From: Neorhizobium huautlense
GTDB lineage: Bacteria > Pseudomonadota > Alphaproteobacteria > Rhizobiales > Rhizobiaceae
Assembly (NCBI RefSeq): GCF_030811685.1
Contig: NZ_JAUSRF010000001.1
Location: 556,439-620,438 of the forward strand
Direction of reading: 5' to 3'
DNA: 64,000 nt
Below, piece after piece: positions 25,575 through 33,600 of the stretch; within the stretch, counting starts at the first letter, position 1; each line of letters opens with the position of its first letter. The position numbers were made by a program, and so were the translations under genes. Below the pieces are notes generated by a model. The model saw nothing but the letters and a program-made list of their open reading frames with translations, was not told the DNA's origin and made no database searches.

Positions 25575-26675
25575 ATGGCAGTGCATTACGGCGTGATCGG
25601 CTGCGGCATGATGGGGCAGGAGCATTTGCGCAATCTGGCGCTTCTGCCGGATGCGGAGGTGGTGGCGATTTTCGAACCGGATGCGGTCATGCGGGCCAGG
25701 GCCGCCGAGGTCGCTCCGAATGCGCGGATGGTCGGGTCGGCGGCGGAGCTTCTGGCCATCGAGGCCATTGATTGCTTGCTGATCGCCAGTCCCAATCATT
25801 TTCATCTCGGTCAACTGGAGGAAATCGCCGCCATCCGGCCGCTGCCGGTTCTGGTGGAAAAGCCGCTGTTCACGAACGCCGCTGACATAGCTCGGATCGA
25901 GATCCTGCGTGAAAAATATCCGGCGCCGATCTGGGTGGCGATGGAATATCGCTACATGCCGCCGGTGGCGCGGCTGATCGCCGAGGCTGAAGCCGCAACC
26001 GGCGGTATCCGCATGCTGACCATCCGCGAGCACCGGTTTCCCTTCCTGAAAAAGGTCGGTGACTGGAACCGCTTCAATGATCAGACCGGCGGTACGATGG
26101 TGGAAAAATGTTGCCACTTTTTCGATCTGATGCGGTTGATCCTGAAATCCGATCCGGTGCGCATCATGGCGTCGGGCGGGCAGGCGGTGAACCATGCCGA
26201 TGAGCGATATGACGGTCTGCAGCCGGATATCTGGGACCACGGTTATGCAATTGTCGATTTCGCATCCGGTGCACGCGCCATGCTGGAACTTTGCATGTTT
26301 GCAGAAGGATCACGCTATCAGGAGGAGATTTCCGCCGTCGGGCCGCTGGGAAAGATCGAATGCAAGGTGCCGGGGCCGGGGCGTTTCTGGCCGGAGCATC
26401 TGGGAGCGCCGCCGGTCGCCAAGGTGATCGTGTCGCCACGCGAACCTCAGGGCCCACGCGCGGTCGACATACCGGTTGATCCGACGCTTCTGGATGCCGG
26501 CGACCATAACGGCTCGACCTTCTACCAGCATCAACGGTTTTTGCGTGCCGTGCGAGGCAATGGGCCGGTGGAGGTGACCGTTGATGACGGGAGATGGGCA
26601 GTGCTTATGGGGCTGGCCGCCCAGCAATCGTCGCAGACCGGGCAGGCGGTTAAGTTTCCGATGGCGCAGCTTTAG
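25575..26675 (+). CDS. Gfo/Idh/MocA-family oxidoreductase
   Basis: A 366-residue NAD(P)-dependent dehydrogenase. The Rossmann motif is GVIGCGMMGQEH at the N-terminus; the family EKP motif appears as VLVEKPLFT at about residue 96, and the substrate domain has GGTMVEKCCHFFDLMR, where His is the usual catalytic residue. Members oxidise sugars, inositols or sugar acids. Its stop codon overlaps the converging gene on the other strand by 4 bases. Confidence 0.9.
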   Translation: MAVHYGVIGCGMMGQEHLRNLALLPDAEVVAIFEPDAVMRARAAEVAPNARMVGSAAELLAIEAIDCLLIASPNHFHLGQLEEIAAIRPLPVLVEKPLFTNAADIARIEILREKYPAPIWVAMEYRYMPPVARLIAEAEAATGGIRMLTIREHRFPFLKKVGDWNRFNDQTGGTMVEKCCHFFDLMRLILKSDPVRIMASGGQAVNHADERYDGLQPDIWDHGYAIVDFASGARAMLELCMFAEGSRYQEEISAVGPLGKIECKVPGPGRFWPEHLGAPPVAKVIVSPREPQGPRAVDIPVDPTLLDAGDHNGSTFYQHQRFLRAVRGNGPVEVTVDDGRWAVLMGLAAQQSSQTGQAVKFPMAQL

Positions 26676-27052
26676 AAAAACCGGCGGTTCACCTCGGCTG
26701 AAATCATCGGCACGGCCACCGCAGCAGCCGGCGGCAGACGCAGCATCTGCATGATTTTTCCCAGCGCGAAGGTGACGCCGACCGTTGCCGCGATCTTCAG
26801 CCATGGCTGCAGGTTATCCGGTGAGGGGATGGCAGCCGCCGTGGATTGCTGAGCCTCCAGTCGCCGTTTCAGTTCGGCAACTTCCTGGCGCAGGGCGCGA
26901 ATATCATCCAGCGGGTTTGATGCAGCTGGCTTTCTCGACACTGAGGTTCGGCGCGTTGTAGCTGTGGTGGCAGCGCGCGCTTTGGTGGGGGCCTTTTTAG
27001 ACGCCTGCGTCTTTGCTGTACCTTGCGGAGCGGCTTCCTGCGGTTTCTTCAT
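26672..27052 (-). CDS. Small protein with basic tail, coiled coil and membrane segment
   Basis: A 126-residue protein of unknown function. It has a histone-H1-like Ala/Lys/Arg/Thr-rich tail (residues 10-45), a heptad-patterned helix DDIRALRQEVAELKRRLEAQ (about 48-67) and a hydrophobic C-terminal half that could span or lie on the membrane. AGAGGAAACG precedes the ATG of MKKPQEAAP. The layout recalls membrane-anchored, DNA- or ribosome-binding proteins such as ElaB/YqjD, but no homology is claimed. Its end overlaps the converging dehydrogenase gene. Confidence 0.75.
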   Translation of the reverse strand: MKKPQEAAPQGTAKTQASKKAPTKARAATTATTRRTSVSRKPAASNPLDDIRALRQEVAELKRRLEAQQSTAAAIPSPDNLQPWLKIAATVGVTFALGKIMQMLRLPPAAAVAVPMISAEVNRRFF

Positions 27053-27098
27053 CGTTTCCTCTTTGTCGTTCAATGCGGGCAAGTCGCGGGAAAAATCA

Positions 27099-27278
27099 TC
27101 AACCCGAACCCGGCGTCGTGCTGTCTTCGCTGTCGTCCGGTAGCGAACCGGTGCCGGGCGTCTTGTCCTTGTCGGTCAGGTGTGGCTTGGCATGCGGACC
27201 GGCCGGCGGGCTGTCTGCTTCCGGTGCCTTGCGGTCGGTTTCCTCGATGGCCTTGCGGGCGCGTTCGTCCTTGCTCAT
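27099..27278 (-). CDS. Small hydrophilic protein, unknown
   Basis: A 59-residue, highly charged and probably disordered protein, MSKDERARKAIEETDRKA at the start and a Ser/Asp/Gly-rich end. GGAGG sits 8 bases before this ATG, which argues against the longer in-frame start. It is 46 bases upstream of the basic-tail membrane protein on the same strand and may share its transcript. I cannot assign a function. Confidence 0.65.
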   Translation of the reverse strand: MSKDERARKAIEETDRKAPEADSPPAGPHAKPHLTDKDKTPGTGSLPDDSEDSTTPGSG

Positions 27279-27427
27279 GCTCTGGTCCTCCTGATGCGGC
27301 TGAAAACGAAAAGCCATGTGCCATTCGCAGCCGGCGAAAGAGTGCTGTTGTCATGAAAACGCTGGTTGCGCGGTCGGGTTCCCTGCCGGTTGCCGCCGAC
27401 CGGCGCGAAAATGGCTGCAGGTCGATG

Positions 27428-27766
27428 TCAGCGCTCGTTGCGCGCTGTCATTGCCGCAGTCTCCACATGCCGGATGATCTCGCCGAGCCCGTCCTCGCCG
27501 CCGATCATCTCGACCGGACGACAGCCGAGCGCGTTGTTCTCTCCATGCAGCCAGTCACGCGCTGCCGCCTCGTCGCCGGCATGTCTGAGCGCACGAAAAA
27601 GCCGGATGAGCAGAAGCGCGCGGTCGCAAGGGCCGGTGCCTTTGCGCAACAGGTGATCCAGCCGCGTCATGTCGACGGCATGGGTTTCGCTGACGCCGAT
27701 CGTGGCGGCAAATGTCGCGGTATCGAGACCAAGTCGATCCGCCGCGATCACCGCTGCCTGTGTCAT
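27428..27766 (-). CDS. Orphan Xre/MbcA/ParS-type antitoxin-like protein
   Basis: A 112-residue protein that carries the toxin-binding domain of RES/Xre antitoxins (DUF2384). The pattern is visible from about residue 40 to the end: RLFRALRHAGDEAAARDWL, then ENNALGCRPVEMI and DGLGEIIRHVE. The N-terminal part (LGLDTATFAATIGVSETHAV) looks like a weak HTH. GGAAG lies 8 bases before the chosen ATG. No RES-domain toxin or other partner is encoded on either side, so it may act on a distant toxin or as a regulator. Confidence 0.75.
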   Translation of the reverse strand: MTQAAVIAADRLGLDTATFAATIGVSETHAVDMTRLDHLLRKGTGPCDRALLLIRLFRALRHAGDEAAARDWLHGENNALGCRPVEMIGGEDGLGEIIRHVETAAMTARNER

Positions 27767-27981
27767 GATCTGCGCTTCCGAAATGATCGGCGCGCGTTTT
27801 CGAGAATCCAAAAACCTGTCTCCCTGCCAGCGTTCTGAATGGCGCAAATGCGAGTGGGATTCAATGTTTTCGCGCACATCAGAGGTCGCGCATAAAAGCC
27901 GTTGACTCCTGCCGCGATCAGGCGCATGCCACCGCCATGACGGAGCCCGACCGGGTGCCGTTCTTTCAAAGGACAACCGAG

Positions 27982-28041
27982 ATGAACCCCGACAGTCGAA
28001 GTTCGACGTCACCATACCGACCCGTTTCTCTGGTTCCCTGA
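27982..28041 (+). CDS. Candidate leader peptide upstream of corA
   Basis: An unannotated 19-codon frame (ATG to TGA) reading MNPDSRSSTSPYRPVSLVP. AAGGA ends 8 bases before its ATG. Its last codons and stop lie inside the first arm of a long hairpin, and corA starts 52 bases later. The peptide has four prolines and an early Pro-Asp, features also seen in the Mg-responsive mgtL leader of enterobacteria. A ribosome stalling or falling off here would change leader folding. This is inferred from layout only. Confidence 0.5.
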   Translation: MNPDSRSSTSPYRPVSLVP

Positions 28042-28080
28042 CCTTGTCCGGTCATGGCTCCCGGGGAACCGATGGTCCCC
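28032..28080 (+). promoter_or_regulatory. Mutually exclusive hairpins in the corA leader
   Basis: GGTTCCC (28032-28038) can pair with GGGAACC (28064-28070), enclosing a second stem TGACC/GGTCA (28039-28054). Alternatively GGGGA (28063-28067) pairs with TCCCC (28076-28080), just before the corA ribosome site AGGAG (28084-28088). The two folds share 28064-28067, so they exclude each other, as in riboswitches and attenuators. Confidence 0.55.
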
Positions 28081-28093
28081 GATAGGAGCTGAC

Positions 28094-29098
28094 ATGCTGC
28101 GCATCCATGCCCACGATCTCGATCGCCTCGTCACCGTCGCCACCGACCCGGTGGAACTGCCGGTTGCCGATGCTCTCACCAATACCGTCTGGTACGATCT
28201 GGTCGAGCCGACTGCCGAAGAAGAGTGCCTTGTCGGCGATCTCCTCGGCATCGCCGTGCCGACGGCCGACGAGATGGAGGATATCGAACTCTCTGCCCGG
28301 CTTTATCAGGAAAACGGCGCCGAGTTCATGACAATGACCGTGCTGACGCGCCCGGATGCCGGCGCGCCGCGAAAAGTGCCGGTCACCTTCATCATCAAGG
28401 GCCAGGTTCTGGTCACCGTGCGCCATTCCGAGCCGCGTCCTTTCGATGCCTTCATGGCACGTGCCCGGCGTGGTGGCGGTGGCGGCGTTCACTGTGGTTA
28501 TGGCGAACTGGTGATGACCGGTCTGGTGGAAGCCATCATCGACCGCATGGCCGATACGCTGGAGCGGCTCGGCAACGATATCGACCAGATTTCCCGTGAC
28601 GTTTTTGATGCCAAGGCATCGAAAGCCGACAAGAAAACCCGTGACCTGCAGGAACTGATGCGCGAAATCGGCCTTAAGGGTGAGTTCATTACGGTGGTGC
28701 GCGAAAGCCTCGTCAGCGTCTCGCGTGTCGTCGCCTATTATTCGGCGATTGACGGGGTAGACCGCAAGCTGCCGAAGGAAGTGCGCCAGCGCCTAAAACT
28801 GTTGCAGCGGGATGCCACGTCTCTGGGGGATCATTCCGCCTTCCTGTCGGGAAAGATCAATTTCCTATTGGATGCGACGCTGGGGCTGATCAATCTCGAG
28901 CAGAACCAGATCATCAAGATCTTCTCCGTCGCCTCAGTGGTGTTCCTGCCGCCGACGCTGGTGGCGTCGGTTTATGGCATGAACTTCGCCTTCCAGCCGG
29001 AACTGCAGTGGCATTACGGGTATCACATGGCGATCGCCATGATGATCACCTCGATGGCGCTGCCCTACCTGTATTTCAAGCGCAAGGGCTGGCTGTGA
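28094..29098 (+). CDS. corA: CorA-family magnesium transporter
   Basis: A 334-residue CorA-type divalent cation channel. A large cytoplasmic N-terminal domain is followed by two C-terminal membrane helices. The family signature YGMNF follows the first helix, and the protein ends with the basic tail FKRKGWL. It forms a pentamer in the inner membrane and takes up Mg, with Co and Ni as other possible ions. The start is preceded by AGGAG. Its 5' leader carries a possible leader peptide and competing hairpins, suggesting post-transcriptional control. Confidence 0.93.
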   Translation: MLRIHAHDLDRLVTVATDPVELPVADALTNTVWYDLVEPTAEEECLVGDLLGIAVPTADEMEDIELSARLYQENGAEFMTMTVLTRPDAGAPRKVPVTFIIKGQVLVTVRHSEPRPFDAFMARARRGGGGGVHCGYGELVMTGLVEAIIDRMADTLERLGNDIDQISRDVFDAKASKADKKTRDLQELMREIGLKGEFITVVRESLVSVSRVVAYYSAIDGVDRKLPKEVRQRLKLLQRDATSLGDHSAFLSGKINFLLDATLGLINLEQNQIIKIFSVASVVFLPPTLVASVYGMNFAFQPELQWHYGYHMAIAMMITSMALPYLYFKRKGWL

Positions 29099-29261
29099 TG
29101 CCATGAACAAGCTGCGAGGGGACTTGTTGCTGTCAAGCAACGCCCTTCGCGCTTTCTCGTGTTTACTTGACGATATAAGTTCACGGCCTGACTTGACCTT
29201 GGCGCTCTCCGCTCCAGATGCGCCGGTATTTGAATAATCCGTATATCAGGGGTCAAAAACC

Positions 29262-30215
29262 ATGCGGTCTTTTCTGTCGAAGGCGCTTGCCACGGCTGCC
29301 ATTGCCATTTTCCTGCAGGGGCCGCTTGCTGCGCCGATCCTGCTGCCCGCGACCGCCTTTGCACAGGCGCAAGTCGATGACGTTGCCTCCGACGAGGCGA
29401 TCGACAAGATGAACACCTATGTCGATTTCCTCAACCGTTCGCTGCGCGCATCGGAATCGCTGCAGCGTTACGAAAGCTGGGTCGACATGAAAAAGGGCCC
29501 GACCGGCAAGGAGCGCAATGTCTACGGCCTTTATTCGCTGTATGACGTGCGCGACAAGATCGCCGCCGTCGAACAGGCCGCCAATGCCGAGCCGAAACTG
29601 CCGGAACTCGATGCCGCCATGCTGGCTTATGCGCAGACCTATCAGCAGCTGGCGCCGGTGATCGAAAAGGCCAACAAATATTATGAACGGCAGGACTACA
29701 AGTCCGACAAGATGGAAGGCGCCAAGGCTTTCCATAAGGAGATTGCAGCGCTTGCCCCGGCCTTCGAGGAGCGCCGCGCGGCTGCCGATGCGGCGCTGCG
29801 CGTGGAGAAGGTCAAGGTCGATCTCGCTTCGCTGAATGCTCTCGAAAAGGCCGAGGGCAAGAAGTCGCGCTGGCATGTGCGCAATGTCATGCTGCGCGCC
29901 GAGGCGATCATGGAACTGCTGCCCAGCAACGAAAAGCCTGTGGTCGACATGGTCGCCTTCAAGCCGGCACTCGATGACTATGCGAGCGCCGTGCGTGAAT
30001 TCGATGATTATGCCATCGACCATCCGGACAGTTTTCACGTCTTCGAATCCGCCCCGGCTTCGCTTCTGTCGAAACTGCGCGACATCGATGAAAAGCTGCA
30101 GAAGGCAAAGGGTGATGCCCGCAAGGGCGCCGGCCGTGATCTCGACTGGCTGGTCAACGACTACAACATGATGGTGACCACTTCGCAGTCCGCGACCACG
30201 TTTGCCAAGGATTGA
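29262..30215 (+). CDS. Secreted DUF3829-like protein
   Basis: A 317-residue exported protein. The signal peptide (MRSFLSKALATAAIAIFLQ, cleaved near AFA-QA) lacks a lipobox. The mature protein is mostly helical and resembles the DUF3829 (YiiG) group, with conserved-looking segments MNTYVDFLNRSL, YYERQDYKSDKMEGAK and DLDWLVNDYNMMV. Family function is unknown. It is a single gene between corA and a strong two-way terminator. Confidence 0.85.
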   Translation: MRSFLSKALATAAIAIFLQGPLAAPILLPATAFAQAQVDDVASDEAIDKMNTYVDFLNRSLRASESLQRYESWVDMKKGPTGKERNVYGLYSLYDVRDKIAAVEQAANAEPKLPELDAAMLAYAQTYQQLAPVIEKANKYYERQDYKSDKMEGAKAFHKEIAALAPAFEERRAAADAALRVEKVKVDLASLNALEKAEGKKSRWHVRNVMLRAEAIMELLPSNEKPVVDMVAFKPALDDYASAVREFDDYAIDHPDSFHVFESAPASLLSKLRDIDEKLQKAKGDARKGAGRDLDWLVNDYNMMVTTSQSATTFAKD

Positions 30216-30250
30216 TGTTGGCCGTCGGTAGAGGGTTCGTTCCTGCATAA

Positions 30251-30286
30251 CAAAGCGCCCCGCCAGAGATCAGGCGGGGCGCTTTG
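30251..30286. terminator. Bidirectional terminator
   Basis: Perfect 14-base arms (CAAAGCGCCCCGCC and its complement) around an 8-base loop lie between the converging DUF3829-like and aldo/keto reductase genes. The stem ends are A/T-rich on both sides, so it can stop transcription in both directions. Confidence 0.9.
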
Positions 30287-30307
30287 TGGTTACGACGAAA
30301 TGTCGAA

Positions 30308-31135
30308 TTACCGATCCCAATCCGGTGCCAGATGGCCGGGGCTGACGATGCGGCCATCGGCGCGGGCGAGCTTGTGCACGGCGGCCATTTCATCTTCCGA
30401 CAGGGCGAAGTCGAAAATCTCGAAATTCTCCGGCAGGCGGCTTTCGGTCGCGGTTTTGGAGAGGGCGATCACATCCTTCTGCTGTACGGCCCAGCGCAGC
30501 ACTACCTGTGCGGCGGTCTTGCCGTGTTTGGCGCCGATATCCTTCAACGCCTCATCCTTCGGCACGGCGCCATCGGCCATCAGGTAATAGGCGGTCAGCG
30601 ACATGCCGGTCTTTTTGGCTTCGGCCAGAACCTTGGACTGGTCGAGATAGGGGTGGTACTCGACTTGATTATTGACGATAGGCGCGTCGGACAGTTTTAC
30701 GGCTTCCGCCATCAGCGCCGTCGAAAAGTTCGACACGCCGATGTTTTTTACCTTGCCTGCCTTGCGCAATTCGTTGAGCGCGCCGATGCGGTCCGCCAGC
30801 GGCATTTCGCTTTGCGGCCAATGCAGGAGGAGAAGATCGACATAATCGGTCTTCAGCTTCTTCAGGCTCTCATCCACCGAGGCGATGAAGGCGTCGTGGC
30901 CGACACGGTCGACCCAGACCTTTGTGGTCAGAAAAATATCCTGACGCGGGATGCCGGACTTGGCCAGAACATCGCCGACAGCCTGTTCGTTCTTGTAGAT
31001 CTGGGCGGTATCGACATGGCGGAAACCGAGTTTTAAGGCCTGCGGCAGGATACGGTGGACGTCTTCATCCGGCATGCGGAAGGTGCCGAAACCGAGGGCG
31101 GGGATGTTGGCGCCGTTTGCGCTGACACTGTGCAT
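30308..31135 (-). CDS. Aldo/keto reductase, 2,5-diketo-gluconate reductase type
   Basis: A 275-residue NADPH-dependent AKR. The tetrad is complete: Asp and Tyr in HVDTAQIYKNE, Lys in TTKVW and His in LLLHWPQ. SNFSTALM and NQVEYHPY are family motifs. It reduces small ketones and aldehydes. The gene is directly downstream of a second AKR, but three hairpins separate them, the last ending within 20 bases of its start codon. Confidence 0.9.
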   Translation of the reverse strand: MHSVSANGANIPALGFGTFRMPDEDVHRILPQALKLGFRHVDTAQIYKNEQAVGDVLAKSGIPRQDIFLTTKVWVDRVGHDAFIASVDESLKKLKTDYVDLLLLHWPQSEMPLADRIGALNELRKAGKVKNIGVSNFSTALMAEAVKLSDAPIVNNQVEYHPYLDQSKVLAEAKKTGMSLTAYYLMADGAVPKDEALKDIGAKHGKTAAQVVLRWAVQQKDVIALSKTATESRLPENFEIFDFALSEDEMAAVHKLARADGRIVSPGHLAPDWDR

Positions 31136-31156
31136 AAAAAACTCCTTTGAAAAGGA

Positions 31157-31238
31157 AGCCCGGCAGGACGCCGGGCTGGATGAGACCCATTTTACATGGG
31201 TCTTTTGACCTGTGGTTCAACCGCAATCTTTTGCGGTT
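31157..31238 (-). promoter_or_regulatory. Three successive perfect hairpins before the aldo/keto reductase
   Basis: Read on the minus strand: AACCGCAA/TTGCGGTT (31219-31238, starting at the previous stop codon), AGACCCAT/ATGGGTCT (31183-31203) and AGCCCGGC/GCCGGGCT (31157-31177). The last is followed by TCCTTTTC, giving a terminator, yet the reductase ATG is only 22 bases beyond the stem. The T-rich tail also pairs with the ribosome site AAAGGAG (arms TCCTTT/AAAGGA, 31143-31156). This can act as terminator for the first gene and as attenuator for the second. Confidence 0.6.
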
Positions 31239-32275
31239 CAGCCTGATATCGGCGGGTTGAGGCGGGCAAAACCCTCCTGCCGGTGGTAGGGAAAATGCGG
31301 GTAGGGTGGGGTGACGGCGCTTGCCGCATCCAGTCTGGAAATTTGCTCTTTTGTCAGCTCCCAGCCGACGGCGCCGAGGTTTTGACGCAACTGTTCCTCG
31401 TTGCGCGCGCCGATGATGACCGACGAGACGGTCGGTCGGGAGATCAGCCAGTTGAGCGCCACCTGCGGCACACTCTTATCCGTCTCGGCGGCAACCTCTT
31501 CCAGCGCATCGACAACGCGGTAGAGATGGTCGTCGTCCACCGGCGGGCCAAAGCTGGCGGTCTCGTGCAGGCGGCTTCCTTCCGGGATCGGTTTCGAGCG
31601 GCTGATTTTCCCCGTCAGGCGGCCCCAGCCGAGCGGGCTCCAGACCAGTGCGCCAAGGCCCTGATCCTCACCCAGCGGCATCAGGTCCCATTCGTAATCG
31701 CGGCCGATCAGCGAATAATAGACCTGATTGGCGACATAACGCGCCCAGCCGTGGTTTTCAGCGGCGGCCAGCGATTTCATGATCTGCCAGCCGGAAAAGT
31801 TCGACACGCCGATGTAACGCAGCTTGCCGTCCTGCACGAGGCGGTCGAGCGTCGAGACAACTTCTTCAACGGGTGTCGAGGCGTCGAAGGCGTGCAACTG
31901 AAAAATGTCGATATGGTCGGTGCCGAACCGTTTCAGCGATGCCTCGACGGCGCCGATCAGGCGGGTGCGGGACGAACCCCAGTCATTCGGCCCGTCGCCG
32001 GTCGGCAGGCTGGCTTTTGTCGAGATCAGCACGTCGGTGCGGCGGCCCTTGATTGCCTGTCCCAGCACTTCTTCGGAAGCGCCACTGGAATAGACGTCGG
32101 CGGTATCGAAGAGATTGACGCCGGCTTCGAGGCAGATGTCGACGAGGCGGCGGGCTTCTTCCACGTCTGTATTTCCCCAGGCGGAAAACAGCGGGCCGGA
32201 GCCGCCGAACGTGCCGGCGCCGAAGGAGAGGACCGGCACTTTCAGGCCGGATTTGCCGAGATTGCGGTATTCCAT
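31238..32275 (-). CDS. Aldo/keto reductase, YajO/Tas-like
   Basis: A 345-residue AKR of the larger bacterial type. Tetrad residues: Asp and Tyr in FDTADVYSSG, Lys in STKASL and His in FQLHAFD. The start MEYRNLGKSGLKV is the family's usual N-terminus. It lies 20 bases downstream of the MFS exporter on the same strand, so the two are probably co-transcribed and under the divergent LysR regulator. Confidence 0.92.
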   Translation of the reverse strand: MEYRNLGKSGLKVPVLSFGAGTFGGSGPLFSAWGNTDVEEARRLVDICLEAGVNLFDTADVYSSGASEEVLGQAIKGRRTDVLISTKASLPTGDGPNDWGSSRTRLIGAVEASLKRFGTDHIDIFQLHAFDASTPVEEVVSTLDRLVQDGKLRYIGVSNFSGWQIMKSLAAAENHGWARYVANQVYYSLIGRDYEWDLMPLGEDQGLGALVWSPLGWGRLTGKISRSKPIPEGSRLHETASFGPPVDDDHLYRVVDALEEVAAETDKSVPQVALNWLISRPTVSSVIIGARNEEQLRQNLGAVGWELTKEQISRLDAASAVTPPYPHFPYHRQEGFARLNPPISG

Positions 32276-32295
32276 GACCGTGATCCTTTCCGAGT

Positions 32296-33483
32296 TTATT
32301 CGGCCGGTGAAAGCCGGGCGGCATTGCCGGTATTCTGTCGGTCGAGGCGCATGGCGGCAAGCGCCACGGCAAGAGCGACGATCGGCACGAGACCGGCGAC
32401 CAAAGTCACGGAGCCGAGGCCCGGGCCGTGGTCGATCACGGCGCCGCCAAGCCAGGCACCGATGGCATTGCCGAGATTGAAGGCAGCGATGTTGAAGGAG
32501 GAGGCGAGACCTTGGCCGGCGCCTTCCGCCTGTTTCAGAACCCACATCTGTAGCGGTGCGACGGTGGCGAAAGCGGCTGCACCGAACAGGCCGATGGTGA
32601 TCACCACGAGAACCGGCTGGTGAAGGGCGGCGGTCATGGCCATCAGCACGGCTGCGAGCGCCACGAGGCTGCCGATGATGGTCGGGCCGAGATGTCGGTC
32701 AGCCAGCCAGCCGCCAAAAAGGTTGCCGATCACCAGACCCCCGCCGAAGACGAGCAGGATGGGCGAGACGGCGCTTTCGGAAAAACCGGTGATCTGCGTC
32801 AGGATAGGCGCGATATAGGTGAAGGCGGCAAACACGCCGACCCAGGAGAGGACGGTGGTCAGCAGGCCGAGGATGACACCACGGCGGCCGAGCACGGCAG
32901 CGATGCCCTGCGAGGTTTCTTCTACTGTATCCGAAGGTTTATCCTTGGGCACCAGAAGCGCGATGACGGCAAGGGCGAGAATGCCGATGAGGGTGACGGC
33001 CCAGAAGGTGGCGCGCCAGCCATAGGCCTGTCCCAGCCATGTGCCGAAGGGCACGCCGAGAATGTTGGCGACGGTGAGGCCGGTGAACATGATGGCAATA
33101 GCCGAAGCCTTCTTGTTGGGTGCGACAAGGCCGGTGGCAACCACCGAACCGACACCGAAGAAGGAGGCGTGTGCGAAGGCGGTGAGCACGCGGGCGGCCA
33201 TCAGCGTCCAATAGTCCGGTGCAAGCGCACAAGCGAGATTGCCGACGGTGAAGACCACCATCAGCGCCAGCAGCAGGGTTTTTCGCGGCATCTTGCCGGA
33301 AATGGCGCCGAGAATAGGCGCGCCGATGACGACACCGAGCGCATAACCGGAAATCAGCAGACCGGCGGCGGAGATGGAGACACCGAGATCCTTGCTGACA
33401 TCGATCAGCAATCCCATGATGACGAATTCCGTGACGCCGATGCCGAAGGCACCGGCCGTCAGGGCGTAGAGAGCGAGAGGCAT
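32296..33483 (-). CDS. MFS exporter, AraJ/YdhP type
   Basis: A 395-residue major facilitator protein with 12 membrane helices. The N-terminus FGIGVTEFVIMGLL is typical of the arabinose-efflux/purine-ribonucleoside exporter group, and a basic loop (GKMPRKTLLLALM) follows helix 2. It is divergent from a LysR gene 117 bases away, a usual pairing in which an exporter and reductases are induced by a small toxic compound. Confidence 0.92.
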   Translation of the reverse strand: MPLALYALTAGAFGIGVTEFVIMGLLIDVSKDLGVSISAAGLLISGYALGVVIGAPILGAISGKMPRKTLLLALMVVFTVGNLACALAPDYWTLMAARVLTAFAHASFFGVGSVVATGLVAPNKKASAIAIMFTGLTVANILGVPFGTWLGQAYGWRATFWAVTLIGILALAVIALLVPKDKPSDTVEETSQGIAAVLGRRGVILGLLTTVLSWVGVFAAFTYIAPILTQITGFSESAVSPILLVFGGGLVIGNLFGGWLADRHLGPTIIGSLVALAAVLMAMTAALHQPVLVVITIGLFGAAAFATVAPLQMWVLKQAEGAGQGLASSFNIAAFNLGNAIGAWLGGAVIDHGPGLGSVTLVAGLVPIVALAVALAAMRLDRQNTGNAARLSPAE

Positions 33484-33574
33484 TTTTCAAGTTCCTTGGG
33501 AGGAGGGCTGTTTGATGCGTCGCAATATCGTCGTGAAGCACTTGCGCCGGTAGCGGCACAGGCGGATAATCATT

Positions 33575-33591
33575 TGTGAATTAAAATCACA
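33575..33591. promoter_or_regulatory. Candidate LysR operator
   Basis: TGTGA and TCACA, 7 bases apart, form a perfect inverted repeat ending 9 bases before the LysR start codon in the divergent gap. This fits an autoregulatory LysR site that also controls the exporter. Confidence 0.5.
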
Positions 33592-33600
33592 GGTGATGCG

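Noticed and set aside
28094..28331. A known Mg riboswitch (M-box or ykkC type) before corA
   Set aside because: The conserved blocks of these riboswitches are not present; the stems fit a leader-peptide attenuator better.
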